From Terrimonas rubra (GTDB taxonomy: Bacteria > Bacteroidota > Bacteroidia > Chitinophagales > Chitinophagaceae), in contig NZ_JBHUOZ010000001.1 of assembly GCF_042686025.1 (NCBI RefSeq), positions 1,736,001-1,800,000 on the forward strand: 64,000 nt of DNA, in the 5' to 3' direction. The notes under the pieces were generated by a model, which was not told the DNA's origin, did not search any database, and was given only the letters and a program-made list of their open reading frames with translations. Shown piece by piece: positions 7,941 through 16,345 of the stretch. Positions within the stretch are counted from its first letter, which is position 1. The number at the start of each line of letters is the position of its first letter. Both the position numbers and the translations under genes were made by a program.

Positions 7941-9395
7941 ATGGAAGCAGTCTGGGCCTTTATTAAAACATATTATTTTATACCCCTGGCCCTGGTGTAT
8001 ATAGGTGTTATTGCCACCATACTGCTGGAAAACCGTAACCCCGCCAAGTCACTTGCTTATATCCTGATACTTTTATTTTTACCGGGTATCGGCCTGGTGG
8101 TATATTTTTTCTTTGGCCGTGACATGCGCAAGAAAAAAATATTTTCACGAAAGGCCTTTAAGGACCTTGAACTATCGGGTGCCTATTTCAATAACTATTT
8201 TGAGGCGTCCGGAACCCAATTGCTTAAGATGGAGCAGCAGATAGGCGACCTGGTACAGCCCTTTCGTTTATTATACCAGCAGCGGCAATCCTTTGTACAT
8301 ACCGGTAATAAAGTAACCTTACTGACCAATGGTGAAGAAAAATTTCCTGCATTGTTTGAAGCACTGGAAAAAGCAAAACACCATATACATATTGAATACT
8401 ATATTTTTTCCCGTGATGATGTAGGTGAACGTATAACCGAAATATTATTACGCAAGGCAGCGGCAGGGGTGAAAGTACGCCTGATCATTGATGACAGTGG
8501 CAGTAACCGCATTAAAGATATTCCCAAACGTTTACGCATGGGAGGGGTAGAAGTGTACAGGTTTATGCCGGTACATTTTGCTTCCCTGTCACAGGCCAAC
8601 TACCGCGATCACCGGAAGATCGTAGTAATTGACGGACTGGTTGGTTTTGTAGGGGGCATTAACATGGATGACCGTTACCTGAATAACCAAAAACACTCCT
8701 TGTACTGGCGGGATACACATGTAATGATAGAGGGCTCAGCCGTAAAAGCACTCCAGTTCCAGTTTTTTTTATGCCTGGGTTTTGTGAGTAAACAGCAGTA
8801 TGAACTGGAGCCGGTGTATTTCCCTGACCGCGAAGATGAACCGGGTGAAGGCAATATCAGTATTGCTGCCAGTGGTCCCGACTCTGCTTACCCGTATAAT
8901 ATGGAAGTGTTGTTAAGCGCTATTCACCAGGCGAAAAAAAGTATCCGGATCGTCAATCCTTACTTTATTCCTTCGGACCAGGTATTAACCGCTTTACAAA
9001 TGGCCGTGGCCGCAGGGGTGGAAGTAGAGCTGATCATACCCGGTAAATCGGACAGTTTTATTGTACAGCACTCTTCTTTTTCCTATATATCGCCGCTTAT
9101 TGCCCGTGGTGTAAAAGTATACCTGTATGAAAAAGGCTTTGTACATGCCAAAACGATGGTAGTGGACGGGGAGATCGCTTTTATTGGTACCGTAAATATG
9201 GATATCCGCAGCTTTTATATCAACTTTGAAATAGCCGCCATTATCCAGGATAAAGCCCTCTGCAGGCAAATGATGCAGCATTTTGCCGATGACATTAGCC
9301 ATAGCCGCCTGATAGATGCGGAAGCATGGGCAAACCGGCCACGATTGCATAAGTTTACCGATTCTGTCTGCCGGTTATTGACTCCTTTATTGTAA
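7941..9395 (+). CDS. cls: cardiolipin synthase (phospholipase D superfamily)
   Basis: This membrane enzyme condenses two phosphatidylglycerol molecules to cardiolipin and glycerol. Two N-terminal transmembrane segments (about residues 10-30 and 38-58) carry the typical sequence LENRNPAKSLAYILILLFLP. Two PLD catalytic motifs follow: HRKIVVID in DHRKIVVIDGLVGFVGGIN (around residue 225) and HAKTMVVD in FVHAKTMVVDGEIAFIGTVN (around residue 400). The C-terminal segment ends VCRLLTPLL, as in other Cls proteins. The length of 484 residues is normal for ClsA-type enzymes. lysA starts 29 nt downstream but has its own candidate promoter. Confidence 0.96.
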   Translation: MEAVWAFIKTYYFIPLALVYIGVIATILLENRNPAKSLAYILILLFLPGIGLVVYFFFGRDMRKKKIFSRKAFKDLELSGAYFNNYFEASGTQLLKMEQQIGDLVQPFRLLYQQRQSFVHTGNKVTLLTNGEEKFPALFEALEKAKHHIHIEYYIFSRDDVGERITEILLRKAAAGVKVRLIIDDSGSNRIKDIPKRLRMGGVEVYRFMPVHFASLSQANYRDHRKIVVIDGLVGFVGGINMDDRYLNNQKHSLYWRDTHVMIEGSAVKALQFQFFLCLGFVSKQQYELEPVYFPDREDEPGEGNISIAASGPDSAYPYNMEVLLSAIHQAKKSIRIVNPYFIPSDQVLTALQMAVAAGVEVELIIPGKSDSFIVQHSSFSYISPLIARGVKVYLYEKGFVHAKTMVVDGEIAFIGTVNMDIRSFYINFEIAAIIQDKALCRQMMQHFADDISHSRLIDAEAWANRPRLHKFTDSVCRLLTPLL

Positions 9396-9402
9396 TTGCA
9401 AT

Positions 9403-9410
9403 TACCTTTG
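9403..9410 (+). promoter_or_regulatory. candidate lysA promoter -7 element
   Basis: TACCTTTG matches TAnnTTTG inside the 29-bp cls-lysA gap. A TTG lies 22 bp upstream at 9378-9380. The leader would be under 10 nt. Confidence 0.45.
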
Positions 9411-9424
9411 CCGGCAATATCATT

Positions 9425-10627
9425 ATGGCACAAGTTTTATCCCCTCAGCAATTAACGGAAATAGCCCGGCAGTTTGGTACGCCTGTGTATGTGTATCATG
9501 CAGAACGGATCAAAGAGCAGTACGAAAAACTGACCACTGCTTTTAAAGATTCCAATGTATTGTTTTTTTATGCCTGTAAGGCATTGACCAATATCAGTGT
9601 ACTGAAGTATGTATGCGAAATAGGAGCCAATGTGGACTGCAGCTCCATTAATGAAGTAAAGCTGGCCCTGCACGCAGGCTTCCCGGCTAACCGGGTATTA
9701 TACACTTCTAACGGTATTGCTTTTGATGAAATTGAAGAAGCGGTGAGTTTAGGTATAACGGTTAATATTGACAGCCTGTCCAACCTGGAAAAATTTGGTA
9801 AACGGTATGGTCATTCTTATCCGGTTGGTCTGCGCCTGCGCCCTAATATCATGGCAGGCGGTAACCTGAAGATATCTACCGGCCATGAAAAAAGTAAATT
9901 CGGCATCCCGGTCAACCAGCTGGAGGAAATAAAAGCCATTGTACAGGCCCACAATATATTGGTGAGTAACCTGCATATACATACCGGCAGCGAGTTAAAG
10001 GATGTGGAAGTGTTTGTAAAAGGAATAGAGGTATTGTTTGATATTATTCCTCATTTTCCTGAATTAAAATCAATTGACCTGGGTGGTGGTTTTAAAGTGC
10101 CTTACAGCGATACAGATGGGGCAACGGATATGAATGCGCTGGCAAAGGCAGTGAAAGAAGCTTTCGACAGCCATCCACAGGCTAAAAACCTGCAGATATG
10201 GTTTGAGCCGGGCAAATATATGGTAAGCGAATGCGGGTATTTTATTACAGAGGTAAACGTGATCAAAGAAACCCCGTCAGTTACTTTTGCCGGTGTGAAC
10301 AGCGGCTTTAATCATTTGATCCGTCCCATGTTTTACGACTCCTACCACCGTATCGCCAACCTGAGCAACCCCGATGGCCCTGTAAAAACCTATACCATCA
10401 CCGGTAATATCTGCGAAACCGATACGTTTGCCAATGACAGGGAATTACCTGTTATCAGCGAAGGCGACCTGCTGGTTTTTTATAATGCCGGCGCTTATGG
10501 TTTTGAAATGTCCAGCAATTTCAATTCAAGGTATAAACCTGCCGAAGTATTGGTAAAAGATGGTGAAGCTAAACTGGTAAGAAAGAGGGATGTGTTTGAG
10601 GACCTCTTACGGAACCAGGTTTTTTAA
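9425..10627 (+). CDS. lysA: diaminopimelate decarboxylase
   Basis: LysA is a PLP enzyme that removes the D-end carboxyl group of meso-diaminopimelate to give L-lysine, the last step of lysine synthesis. The PLP lysine is in FFYACKALTN near residue 50. The phosphate-binding glycine loop is LGGGFKVPY near residue 220, and the EPGKYMVSECG segment near residue 260 is typical. The active-site cysteine motif CETD (NICETDTFAND) from the partner subunit is near residue 335. The length of 400 residues is normal. The enzyme competes with MurE, encoded 11 kb away, for meso-DAP. Confidence 0.96.
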   Translation: MAQVLSPQQLTEIARQFGTPVYVYHAERIKEQYEKLTTAFKDSNVLFFYACKALTNISVLKYVCEIGANVDCSSINEVKLALHAGFPANRVLYTSNGIAFDEIEEAVSLGITVNIDSLSNLEKFGKRYGHSYPVGLRLRPNIMAGGNLKISTGHEKSKFGIPVNQLEEIKAIVQAHNILVSNLHIHTGSELKDVEVFVKGIEVLFDIIPHFPELKSIDLGGGFKVPYSDTDGATDMNALAKAVKEAFDSHPQAKNLQIWFEPGKYMVSECGYFITEVNVIKETPSVTFAGVNSGFNHLIRPMFYDSYHRIANLSNPDGPVKTYTITGNICETDTFANDRELPVISEGDLLVFYNAGAYGFEMSSNFNSRYKPAEVLVKDGEAKLVRKRDVFEDLLRNQVF

Positions 10628-10630
10628 GAG

Positions 10631-10679
10631 GTTCAAGAGTTCAACGTTCAAATAGTTTAACGTTTTAAGTAGTGTTAAG
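10631..10679. repeat. heptad repeat array (GTTCAAG family)
   Basis: Seven units can be read in 7-bp phase: gttcaag, agttcaa, cgttcaa, atagttt, aacgttt, taagtag, tgttaag. The array begins 3 bp after the lysA stop and ends just before the shared terminator. Confidence 0.6.
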
Positions 10680-10687
10680 ATACATAA

Positions 10688-10718
10688 AAAAAGAGGGGAA
10701 CATCGTTCCCCTCTTTTT
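10688..10718. terminator. bidirectional terminator between lysA and the HtrA protease gene
   Basis: A 14-bp inverted repeat (core GAGGGGAAC / GTTCCCCTC, flanked by A5 and T5) with a 3-base loop gives a T run on either strand. It serves the two convergent genes. Confidence 0.92.
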
Positions 10719-10740
10719 ATGTTTAAGCCTGCGGCTTGTA

Positions 10741-12273
10741 TTAATATTCTGTTTCTTCACCTAAGTTAACAGGGTAACGGTAGGTGCCGCCGGAACCGGG
10801 ATAAAAACCTTCTAACTGGATGGTATTGCCCGAAGCCTGTGCAACGTAATTAGCCAGTACATCCATATTTTTAATAGTGTAGCGGTTGATGGAAGTGATC
10901 ACAAAACCATCAGAGATCCTGCTACGGTCAAGCAGGCCGCCTTTATCCACTTTTTTAACTACCACTCCGCCGTTCAGGTCATATTTGGTAGCAATTTTGG
11001 AATCAACATTCTCAAATTCACCACCCAGGCGTTCTGTTAATATATCTGAAGCCACTATTTCAACCTTGCTTACATTGCCACCTAAAGTAACATCGACAGA
11101 TTTTTCCTGTCCATCACGTACATAGCTGATCTTTACTTTATCACCGGGTTTGTAACTGGCGATCTGGCCGCTCATTTCCAGTCCGGAAGCTACGCGGTTA
11201 CCATTCACTTTAGTAATTACGTCACCACGTTTGATACCGGCTTTATAAGCAGCACCGTCAGTAGGTACGGCCTGTACAAACACACCGCCACCTTCTTTTA
11301 CACCGGCTCTTTTAATATAACCTTCGTTATCGGATGTGGGGTAGCTGATACCTAAATAACCACGCTTAACATCGCCAAACTCAATTAAATCGTTCACAAT
11401 TTTTTTAGTAATGTTCACTGGTATGGCAAAGGAGTAACCGGCATAAGTACCATTAGGCGCCAGTATGGCCGAGTTGATACCAATTAACTTACCGTCGGTG
11501 TTGATTAAAGCACCACCGCTGTTACCCTGGTTTACGGCCGCATCGGTTTGAATAAAATATTCTACAGGCGAATTGCTCTGGCGGCTGTTGATACCAATGG
11601 TACGTCCCTTAGCACTGATGATACCGGCAGTAACCGTAGCTTCCAGTGTTAACGGATAACCCACTGCTAACACCCACTGGCCCAGCTTGGTATCGTCCGA
11701 ATTGCCATATAACATATAAGGAAAACCATTGCCGTCAATTTTCAATACGGCAAGGTCCGAACTGGCATCACGTCCGATCAGTTTTGCTTTATAGGTTTTT
11801 TTGTTCTCGTTCAGGGTTACGGTAATTTCATCCGCAACACCATCACGTCCGTCAGAGATCACGTGGTTATTGGTAACAATATATCCATCCTCACTAATGA
11901 TAACGCCACTACCGGAAGCTCTTTGTTCGGGTTGGATCTGCGGACCATAATTGAAGAACTGGTCAAAAAAATCGTCAAACTCACCACCACCACGGGAGTT
12001 AGGCAGGTTATTGCTTATTTTTTTGGCAGGGATCTTTGTTTTAATATGCACTACGGCCGGTACGGCTGCTGCTGCTGCCTTGGTAAAATCCGTTAAAGCC
12101 TCGCCATTGCCCCCGTTCTCTACATAATGCGCATAGTTTACAGGAAGTTTGGTGCCATTCTCTAAACTGAAAGAACTGTTATTAGACCTGTTCAGTTTGC
12201 CATACACCCACACGCTACCAACTGCCGAAAAGGCGCTGACAGCGACTACTAAAAAAAGTTGTTTCCATTTCAT
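10741..12273 (-). CDS. Do/HtrA-family periplasmic serine protease with two PDZ domains
   Basis: This is an envelope quality-control protease/chaperone of the DegP/DegQ type. An uncleaved or cleaved N-terminal hydrophobic segment (FLVVAVSAFSAVGSVWVYG) directs it to the periplasm. The trypsin-like domain has the catalytic triad: His137 in TNNHVI, Asp173 in SSDLAVLKI and Ser252 in GNSGGAL. Two PDZ domains follow at about residues 310-400 and 410-505. At 510 residues it fits the Bacteroidota 'Do family' proteases. A short low-complexity, acidic segment with NSRGGGEFDDFFDQFF lies in the LA-loop region around residues 95-110. The promoter probably lies in the 12274-12597 divergent region shared with dps. 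Confidence 0.95.
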   Translation of the reverse strand: MKWKQLFLVVAVSAFSAVGSVWVYGKLNRSNNSSFSLENGTKLPVNYAHYVENGGNGEALTDFTKAAAAAVPAVVHIKTKIPAKKISNNLPNSRGGGEFDDFFDQFFNYGPQIQPEQRASGSGVIISEDGYIVTNNHVISDGRDGVADEITVTLNENKKTYKAKLIGRDASSDLAVLKIDGNGFPYMLYGNSDDTKLGQWVLAVGYPLTLEATVTAGIISAKGRTIGINSRQSNSPVEYFIQTDAAVNQGNSGGALINTDGKLIGINSAILAPNGTYAGYSFAIPVNITKKIVNDLIEFGDVKRGYLGISYPTSDNEGYIKRAGVKEGGGVFVQAVPTDGAAYKAGIKRGDVITKVNGNRVASGLEMSGQIASYKPGDKVKISYVRDGQEKSVDVTLGGNVSKVEIVASDILTERLGGEFENVDSKIATKYDLNGGVVVKKVDKGGLLDRSRISDGFVITSINRYTIKNMDVLANYVAQASGNTIQLEGFYPGSGGTYRYPVNLGEETEY

Positions 12274-12597
12274 ACTTATAGCTTTTTAATCTTTTTTATT
12301 TGAATCCAGGTACACATTTCAAATTTGGTGCCTTTACTCTACAAAGTAACAAACTGTCAGTTGGTTTTGTTAACCGCTTGACTAGTTTAACAAATCATTT
12401 ACTAAGGTCTTCGTAGATGCTGTCAAATTTACTAAAAACTACAGGAAGGTTATAAATTTTATTGGCTTACCTTAATGCAGTCAATTGCCCCTTTTATGTC
12501 CTAAACTATAATTTAATATGAGGGATGTATTGTTTGGTGCGTGATTTGTATGGGTTTCAGCGTAATTTTATCAAACCATTATTTAAAAATATAAATT
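12274..12597. other. divergent regulatory region between htrA-type gene and dps
   Basis: This AT-rich stretch has no convincing coding frame. On the dps side a TAATTTTA (12563-12570) differs from TAnnTTTG in its last base, and TTTG motifs lie at 12533-12536 and 12545-12548, but neither is at the ideal distance. On the protease side a minus-strand TTACTTTG (12342-12349) is a near match. An imperfect GTTAAC/GTTTAAC inverted pair lies around 12368-12391. No assignable operator was seen. Confidence 0.4.
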
Positions 12598-13071
12598 ATG
12601 AAAACAGCAATAGGCATTTCTGCTAATAACAGGAAGATCGTTTCTGATCAGCTGGCTATTTTACTGGCCGATGAATTTGTGTTATACACCAAAACCCTGA
12701 ATGCCCACTGGAACGTAGAGGGGCCCGATTTCCATTCCGTGCATGTGTACCTGGAAGACCTGTACAATGAATCGGCAAAAATTATTGATGTGGTGGCGGA
12801 ACGTATCCGTCAACTGGGACATTATGTTTCCGGCAACCTGAAAGATATGCTCAAGCTTACTCATTTATCCGAACAATATGAAGGCGAGAATACCAGTGCC
12901 GGTTATTATAAGGAGCTGTTATCCGATCATGAAAGCATTATCATGTTCATACGGGGTAATATTGAAGAATTTAACGATGCTCATAAAGATGCGGGCACCG
13001 GTGACTTTATTACCGGGCTGATGGAAAAACATGAAAAAACAGCCTGGATGTTACGGTCGCATTTAAAATAA
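12598..13071 (+). CDS. dps: Dps-family DNA-binding ferritin-like protein
   Basis: Dps forms a dodecameric shell that oxidises Fe(II) with hydrogen peroxide and stores the iron, protecting DNA in stress. The family signature HWNVEGPDFHSVHVYLEDLY is near residues 40-60 and supplies the His of the inter-subunit ferroxidase site. The partner Asp/Glu residues lie in the following helix (LYNESAKIIDVVAERIRQLG). The length of 157 residues is normal. The N terminus is short (MKTAIGISANNRK), with little basic tail, so DNA binding by the tail would be weak. It is monocistronic with its own terminator. The neighbour mntH, a Mn/Fe importer, is convergent. Confidence 0.96.
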   Translation: MKTAIGISANNRKIVSDQLAILLADEFVLYTKTLNAHWNVEGPDFHSVHVYLEDLYNESAKIIDVVAERIRQLGHYVSGNLKDMLKLTHLSEQYEGENTSAGYYKELLSDHESIIMFIRGNIEEFNDAHKDAGTGDFITGLMEKHEKTAWMLRSHLK

Positions 13072-13091
13072 AAGAATGTATATGTTCAACT

Positions 13092-13122
13092 ATACCCCGG
13101 TTATTTCAGCCGGGGTATTTTG
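13092..13122 (+). terminator. terminator of dps
   Basis: A 9-bp stem ATACCCCGG/CCGGGGTAT with a 9-base loop is followed by a short T-rich tail (TTTGTTTG). Confidence 0.75.
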
Positions 13123-13131
13123 TTTGCTGCA

Positions 13132-14574
13132 TTACTGTTTTAAACCACCTCTCTTTCCGGCAAACAGGAAAGGATAAAGAATAATGTACAACAGTAAAGT
13201 GCTAAGTCCCGTTGCTATTATCAGGATAACCGTTTTAGCCAGCCATGAATTACTTTCTGTAAAATAATCTGACAGCTGGTTAATGACCATGCTTGCATTT
13301 AAAAAGATCAGTATGGCGGTGATCAGCCATGCCAGAAACTGAATAAACGGTTTAATGGCAAACTGCCCCATGGTTTGTTTATTACTCACAAAATAAATAA
13401 GGGGTATAATGGCAAAACCCAGCTGCAGGCTTAATAGTACCTGGCTAAAGATCAAAAGAGAATCTACATTCTTTTCACCATATACCAGTATAACAATAAC
13501 GGCAGGTATAATAGCAATCAAGCGGGTAATGAGCCGTCTTAACAAGGGATTGATACGCAGGTGTAAATACCCTTCCATTACAATTTGCCCGGCAATGGTG
13601 CCGGTGATGGTACTGCTTTGCCCGGCTGCTATTAAAGCAATGGCAAACAGGGAGGCAGCCAGCTTACTACCCAGTGCAGCGGGTAATAATTCATAAGCCT
13701 GTTGTATCTCTACCACATCGGTACGGCCGGCTTTATGAAAAACGGTAGCGGCCAGTATCAATATGCCTGCATTTACCAGGAAGGCAAGGTTCAGTGCAAT
13801 GGCACTGTCCATAAAATTAAACTTCAGGGCCTTTTTAATACCTTGTTCTGTACGTTCAATCTTCCTGGTTTGTACCAGGGCCGAATGCAGGTATAAATTA
13901 TGCGGCATAACGGTGGCTCCAATAATACCAATGGCAATATATAAAGCGGCCTGACCGGGAATACCGGGCACAAAGCCACCGGCTACTTCTTTCAGATCAG
14001 GGGCGGCTACAAATAACTGCACCACGAAAGCAGCGCCAATGATAAAGATCAAACCGATAACAAAGGCTTCCAGTTTACGGATGCCCCAGCGCTGTAACCA
14101 CATTAATAAAAAAGTATCCAGTACGGTAAACAATACACCATAAATAAGGGGCAGGCCCGTTAACAACTGCAGACCAATGGCCATACCCAATACTTCGGCC
14201 AGGTCGGTTGCGGCAATGGATATTTCGGCCAGTACCCATAACATAAAATTGACTGGTTTGGGATAGGTTTCGCGGTTGGCCTGCGCCAGGTCGCGGTTAC
14301 GTACAATGCCTAAACGGGCACAAAGACTTTGTAGTAACAGGGCCATCAGGTTGCTCATGAGTAATACCCATAAAAGAGAATAACCAAACTGGCTTCCTCC
14401 GGCCAGGTCAGTAGCCCAGTTGCCCGGGTCCATATAACCTACACTCACCATATAGGCGGGGCCGAAAAAGGCCAGGATTTTTCGCCAGGTACCGGGCTTC
14501 CTGGTGGTGGTATCAACCGATTGATGCACATCGCTCAGGGATATATGTGCATGGTGTTCGTCGTGTCTGGACAT
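13132..14574 (-). CDS. mntH: Nramp-family Mn2+/Fe2+ transporter MntH
   Basis: MntH is a proton-coupled importer of divalent metal ions, mainly Mn2+. The metal-site motif DPGNWATDLAGGSQFGYSLL is near residues 50-70 (TM1), and the second metal-site helix MPHNLYLHSALVQTRK is near residues 225-240 (TM6). About eleven transmembrane segments are visible. The length of 480 residues is somewhat longer than E. coli MntH. The N-terminal tail is His-rich (MSRHDEHHAHISLSDVHQ), which might bind metal. A palindrome of DtxR/MntR type lies just upstream at 14626-14639, suggesting repression by Mn or Fe through a DtxR-family regulator. Confidence 0.95.
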   Translation of the reverse strand: MSRHDEHHAHISLSDVHQSVDTTTRKPGTWRKILAFFGPAYMVSVGYMDPGNWATDLAGGSQFGYSLLWVLLMSNLMALLLQSLCARLGIVRNRDLAQANRETYPKPVNFMLWVLAEISIAATDLAEVLGMAIGLQLLTGLPLIYGVLFTVLDTFLLMWLQRWGIRKLEAFVIGLIFIIGAAFVVQLFVAAPDLKEVAGGFVPGIPGQAALYIAIGIIGATVMPHNLYLHSALVQTRKIERTEQGIKKALKFNFMDSAIALNLAFLVNAGILILAATVFHKAGRTDVVEIQQAYELLPAALGSKLAASLFAIALIAAGQSSTITGTIAGQIVMEGYLHLRINPLLRRLITRLIAIIPAVIVILVYGEKNVDSLLIFSQVLLSLQLGFAIIPLIYFVSNKQTMGQFAIKPFIQFLAWLITAILIFLNASMVINQLSDYFTESNSWLAKTVILIIATGLSTLLLYIILYPFLFAGKRGGLKQ

Positions 14575-14609
14575 ATGCTTTCTATCAATACAATACTCGT
14601 ATTTTGGTA

Positions 14610-14639
14610 TAAATATAAAATAAAATTAGACTAATCTAA
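14610..14639 (-). promoter_or_regulatory. candidate mntH promoter with DtxR/MntR-type operator
   Basis: On the minus strand TATATTTA (14610-14617) differs from TAnnTTTG by one base and lies 36 bp before the ATG. Directly upstream, 14626-14639 is the inverted repeat TTAGA-N4-TCTAA, which resembles the TTAGG...CCTAA half-sites bound by DtxR-family metal repressors. It would cover the spacer between the -7 and -33 elements. The repressor gene is not in the window. Confidence 0.5.
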
Positions 14640-14691
14640 AAATAAAATTAGGCAAAACTGTTTACTGTGGTATAAAAGGCTTTTAAAAGGG

Positions 14692-15918
14692 TTAATTGAA
14701 AAATAACAGGGAGCTATCGCCGTAGCTTAAAAAACGGAAATGATGCTCCAGGGCATATTGGTAAACTTTACGCCAGTCCTCGCCAATACCGGCGGCCACT
14801 AATAGTAACAGGGTGGATTGCGGCTGGTGAAAATTAGTGACCAGGGCTTTTACCACTCTCGGGGTATAACCCGGCGCAATAAAGATCTGTGTGGTAGCCA
14901 TCAACCTTGCTGCACCTTGCAGTTCTAAGGCAGCAGCTAATGCGGTCAGGGCTTCCTGGGTGGTAAAATGTTGTGGTAGCTGATAACATTCCCACTGCGA
15001 TAAATGAACATGGCCGGCGAGGTCAACATTTTTATCATGCAAACATTTTACGCCTAGCCAATACAGGGTTTCGAGGGTACGCATAGAGGTGGTGCCAACA
15101 GCTACTACCGCGTTGGTATGTGCTGCCAGCCGGGTAATGAAATCAGTACTTACGTCAATCCACTCCGCATGCATATCGTGCTGCTCCATGGTAGCGGCTT
15201 TTACCGGTTTAAAAGTGCCGGCGCCCACATGCAGGGTAAGATAAGCGGGGGTAATATGCCGGGCCTGTATTTTTTTAATCACTGCTTCGGTAAAATGTAA
15301 GCCGGCGGTAGGGGCAGCTACCGAACCTTCATGCCGGGCGTAAACGGTCTGGTAACGGGTATCATCGGTATTATCGGCCTTGCGTTTAATATAGGGGGGC
15401 AGGGGCATCACACCGGCGGCCTGTAATACTTCGGCAAAACTTTTATCAGCGGGTGTCCAGTTAAAATGGATCACAAAACCACCTTCGGTACGGGCATACA
15501 TGGACGCCTGTAACCGGATACTGGTATTATCAAGTTGAATGGCTTTTTCCAATACCACACCGGGTTTCCATTTAGAGGCGCCGCCAACCAGGCATTGCCA
15601 TTGTACCTGGCCTTGTTGTAACATGGCGGTGGTAATATCCATATTAAGGCCATGAGGTTCCAGGCAAAATATTTCAATTACACCGCCGGAAGGTTTTTGA
15701 AACAACAAACGGGCAGCTACTACTTTGGTATTGTTAAACACCAGTAAACTGTGTTCGGGCAAATAGGTATCAATAGCGCTGAACACGGTCTCGGTGATCT
15801 GTCCTGCTTTATAAACCAATAGTTTGGAGGCATCACGTTCGGCTAAAGGGAAATAGGCGATTTTTTCGTCGGGCAGGGTATAGGTATAATCCTGTATGGC
15901 TAAATGTTGTGGCTGCAT
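14692..15918 (-). CDS. queA: S-adenosylmethionine:tRNA ribosyltransferase-isomerase QueA
   Basis: QueA transfers and rearranges the ribosyl part of SAM onto 7-aminomethyl-7-deazaguanine at position 34 of tRNA, making epoxyqueuosine. Family motifs are visible: YTLPDEKIAYFPLAERDASKL at the N terminus, LVFNNTKVVAARL, APTAGLHFT near residue 205, LHVGAGTFKPVKA near residue 230 and VTNFHQPQSTLLLLVAA near the C terminus. At 408 residues it is about 55 longer than the E. coli enzyme, the extra sequence lying mostly in the middle domain, as in other Bacteroidota. The other queuosine genes are not nearby. The -7 element is at 15953-15960. Confidence 0.95.
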   Translation of the reverse strand: MQPQHLAIQDYTYTLPDEKIAYFPLAERDASKLLVYKAGQITETVFSAIDTYLPEHSLLVFNNTKVVAARLLFQKPSGGVIEIFCLEPHGLNMDITTAMLQQGQVQWQCLVGGASKWKPGVVLEKAIQLDNTSIRLQASMYARTEGGFVIHFNWTPADKSFAEVLQAAGVMPLPPYIKRKADNTDDTRYQTVYARHEGSVAAPTAGLHFTEAVIKKIQARHITPAYLTLHVGAGTFKPVKAATMEQHDMHAEWIDVSTDFITRLAAHTNAVVAVGTTSMRTLETLYWLGVKCLHDKNVDLAGHVHLSQWECYQLPQHFTTQEALTALAAALELQGAARLMATTQIFIAPGYTPRVVKALVTNFHQPQSTLLLLVAAGIGEDWRKVYQYALEHHFRFLSYGDSSLLFFN

Positions 15919-15952
15919 AAAAAAACGACTGACTGTCGTGTTTGATGAGGGG

Positions 15953-15960
15953 CAAAGATA
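15953..15960 (-). promoter_or_regulatory. candidate queA promoter -7 element
   Basis: The minus strand reads TATCTTTG, a perfect TAnnTTTG match, with a leader of about 30 nt. The (GTTTAAG)n heptad array occupies the position where the -33 element would be. Confidence 0.5.
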
Positions 15961-15970
15961 ATGTTGCAGG

Positions 15971-16055
15971 GTTTAAGGTTTAAAGTTTAAGGTTTAAAGT
16001 TGCGGACACTTTAGGTTTTCTGCTTTCGGCATTTAGCTTTTGGCTTTATGCTTTT
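15971..16055. repeat. two heptad repeat blocks (GTTTAAG and GGCTTTA families)
   Basis: At 15971-16005 there are gtttaag, gtttaaa, gtttaag, gtttaaa, gttgcgg. At 16021-16055 there are tgctttc, ggcattt, agctttt, ggcttta, tgctttt. The second family is the reverse complement of the AGCTGAA family found near 17.9 kb and 24.7 kb. Confidence 0.75.
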
Positions 16056-16139
16056 TTCCTCTTCAAATGCTTGCTGCTGCTGGTTTTCAAGCCCCTGTTT
16101 ATTTTCTTCCTTTTTTGCTTACTAACAATGAAATCGCGG

Positions 16140-16180
16140 TTATGCACGGGTTATTAACAGTAATCCACAGGTAATCCACG
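16140..16180. promoter_or_regulatory. cluster of DnaA-box-like nonamers upstream of mraZ
   Basis: Three nonamers resemble TTATCCACA: TTATGCACG (16140-16148, 7/9), TAATCCACA (16161-16169, 8/9) and TAATCCACG (16172-16180, 7/9). The last two form an 11-bp-spaced direct repeat. They could be DnaA sites controlling the dcw cluster, or chance. Confidence 0.3.
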
Positions 16181-16278
16181 TAGGTTTTTAATTCCCACGC
16201 CAAAAAAGCCATCAAATCCTTGCCCGTATTAGGTTTTGGCTAATTCATATATGTGGAAAAAATTACAAGGGCAATTTT

Positions 16279-16323
16279 TGGGTGTAAAGTGGGAAAAAGT
16301 GTTATTTTGTGGTATTGAATGGA
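16279..16323 (+). promoter_or_regulatory. candidate MraZ operator (helically phased TGGG boxes)
   Basis: TGGG occurs at 16279 and 16290, then TGTT at 16300, TGGT at 16310 and TGGA at 16320, each 10-11 bp apart and so on one face of the helix. They end 22 bp before the mraZ start. E. coli MraZ binds TGGGN direct repeats separated by 5 bp upstream of its own gene. This layout is the same in principle and suggests autoregulation of the cluster. Confidence 0.65.
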
Positions 16324-16345
16324 AAAATGCTCCAAGTAATTGAAA

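Noticed and set aside
16140..16180. Possible chromosomal replication origin
   Set aside because: Only three imperfect DnaA-like nonamers, no dnaA or dnaN nearby, and no AT-rich unwinding repeat. Kept only as a low-confidence regulatory cluster.
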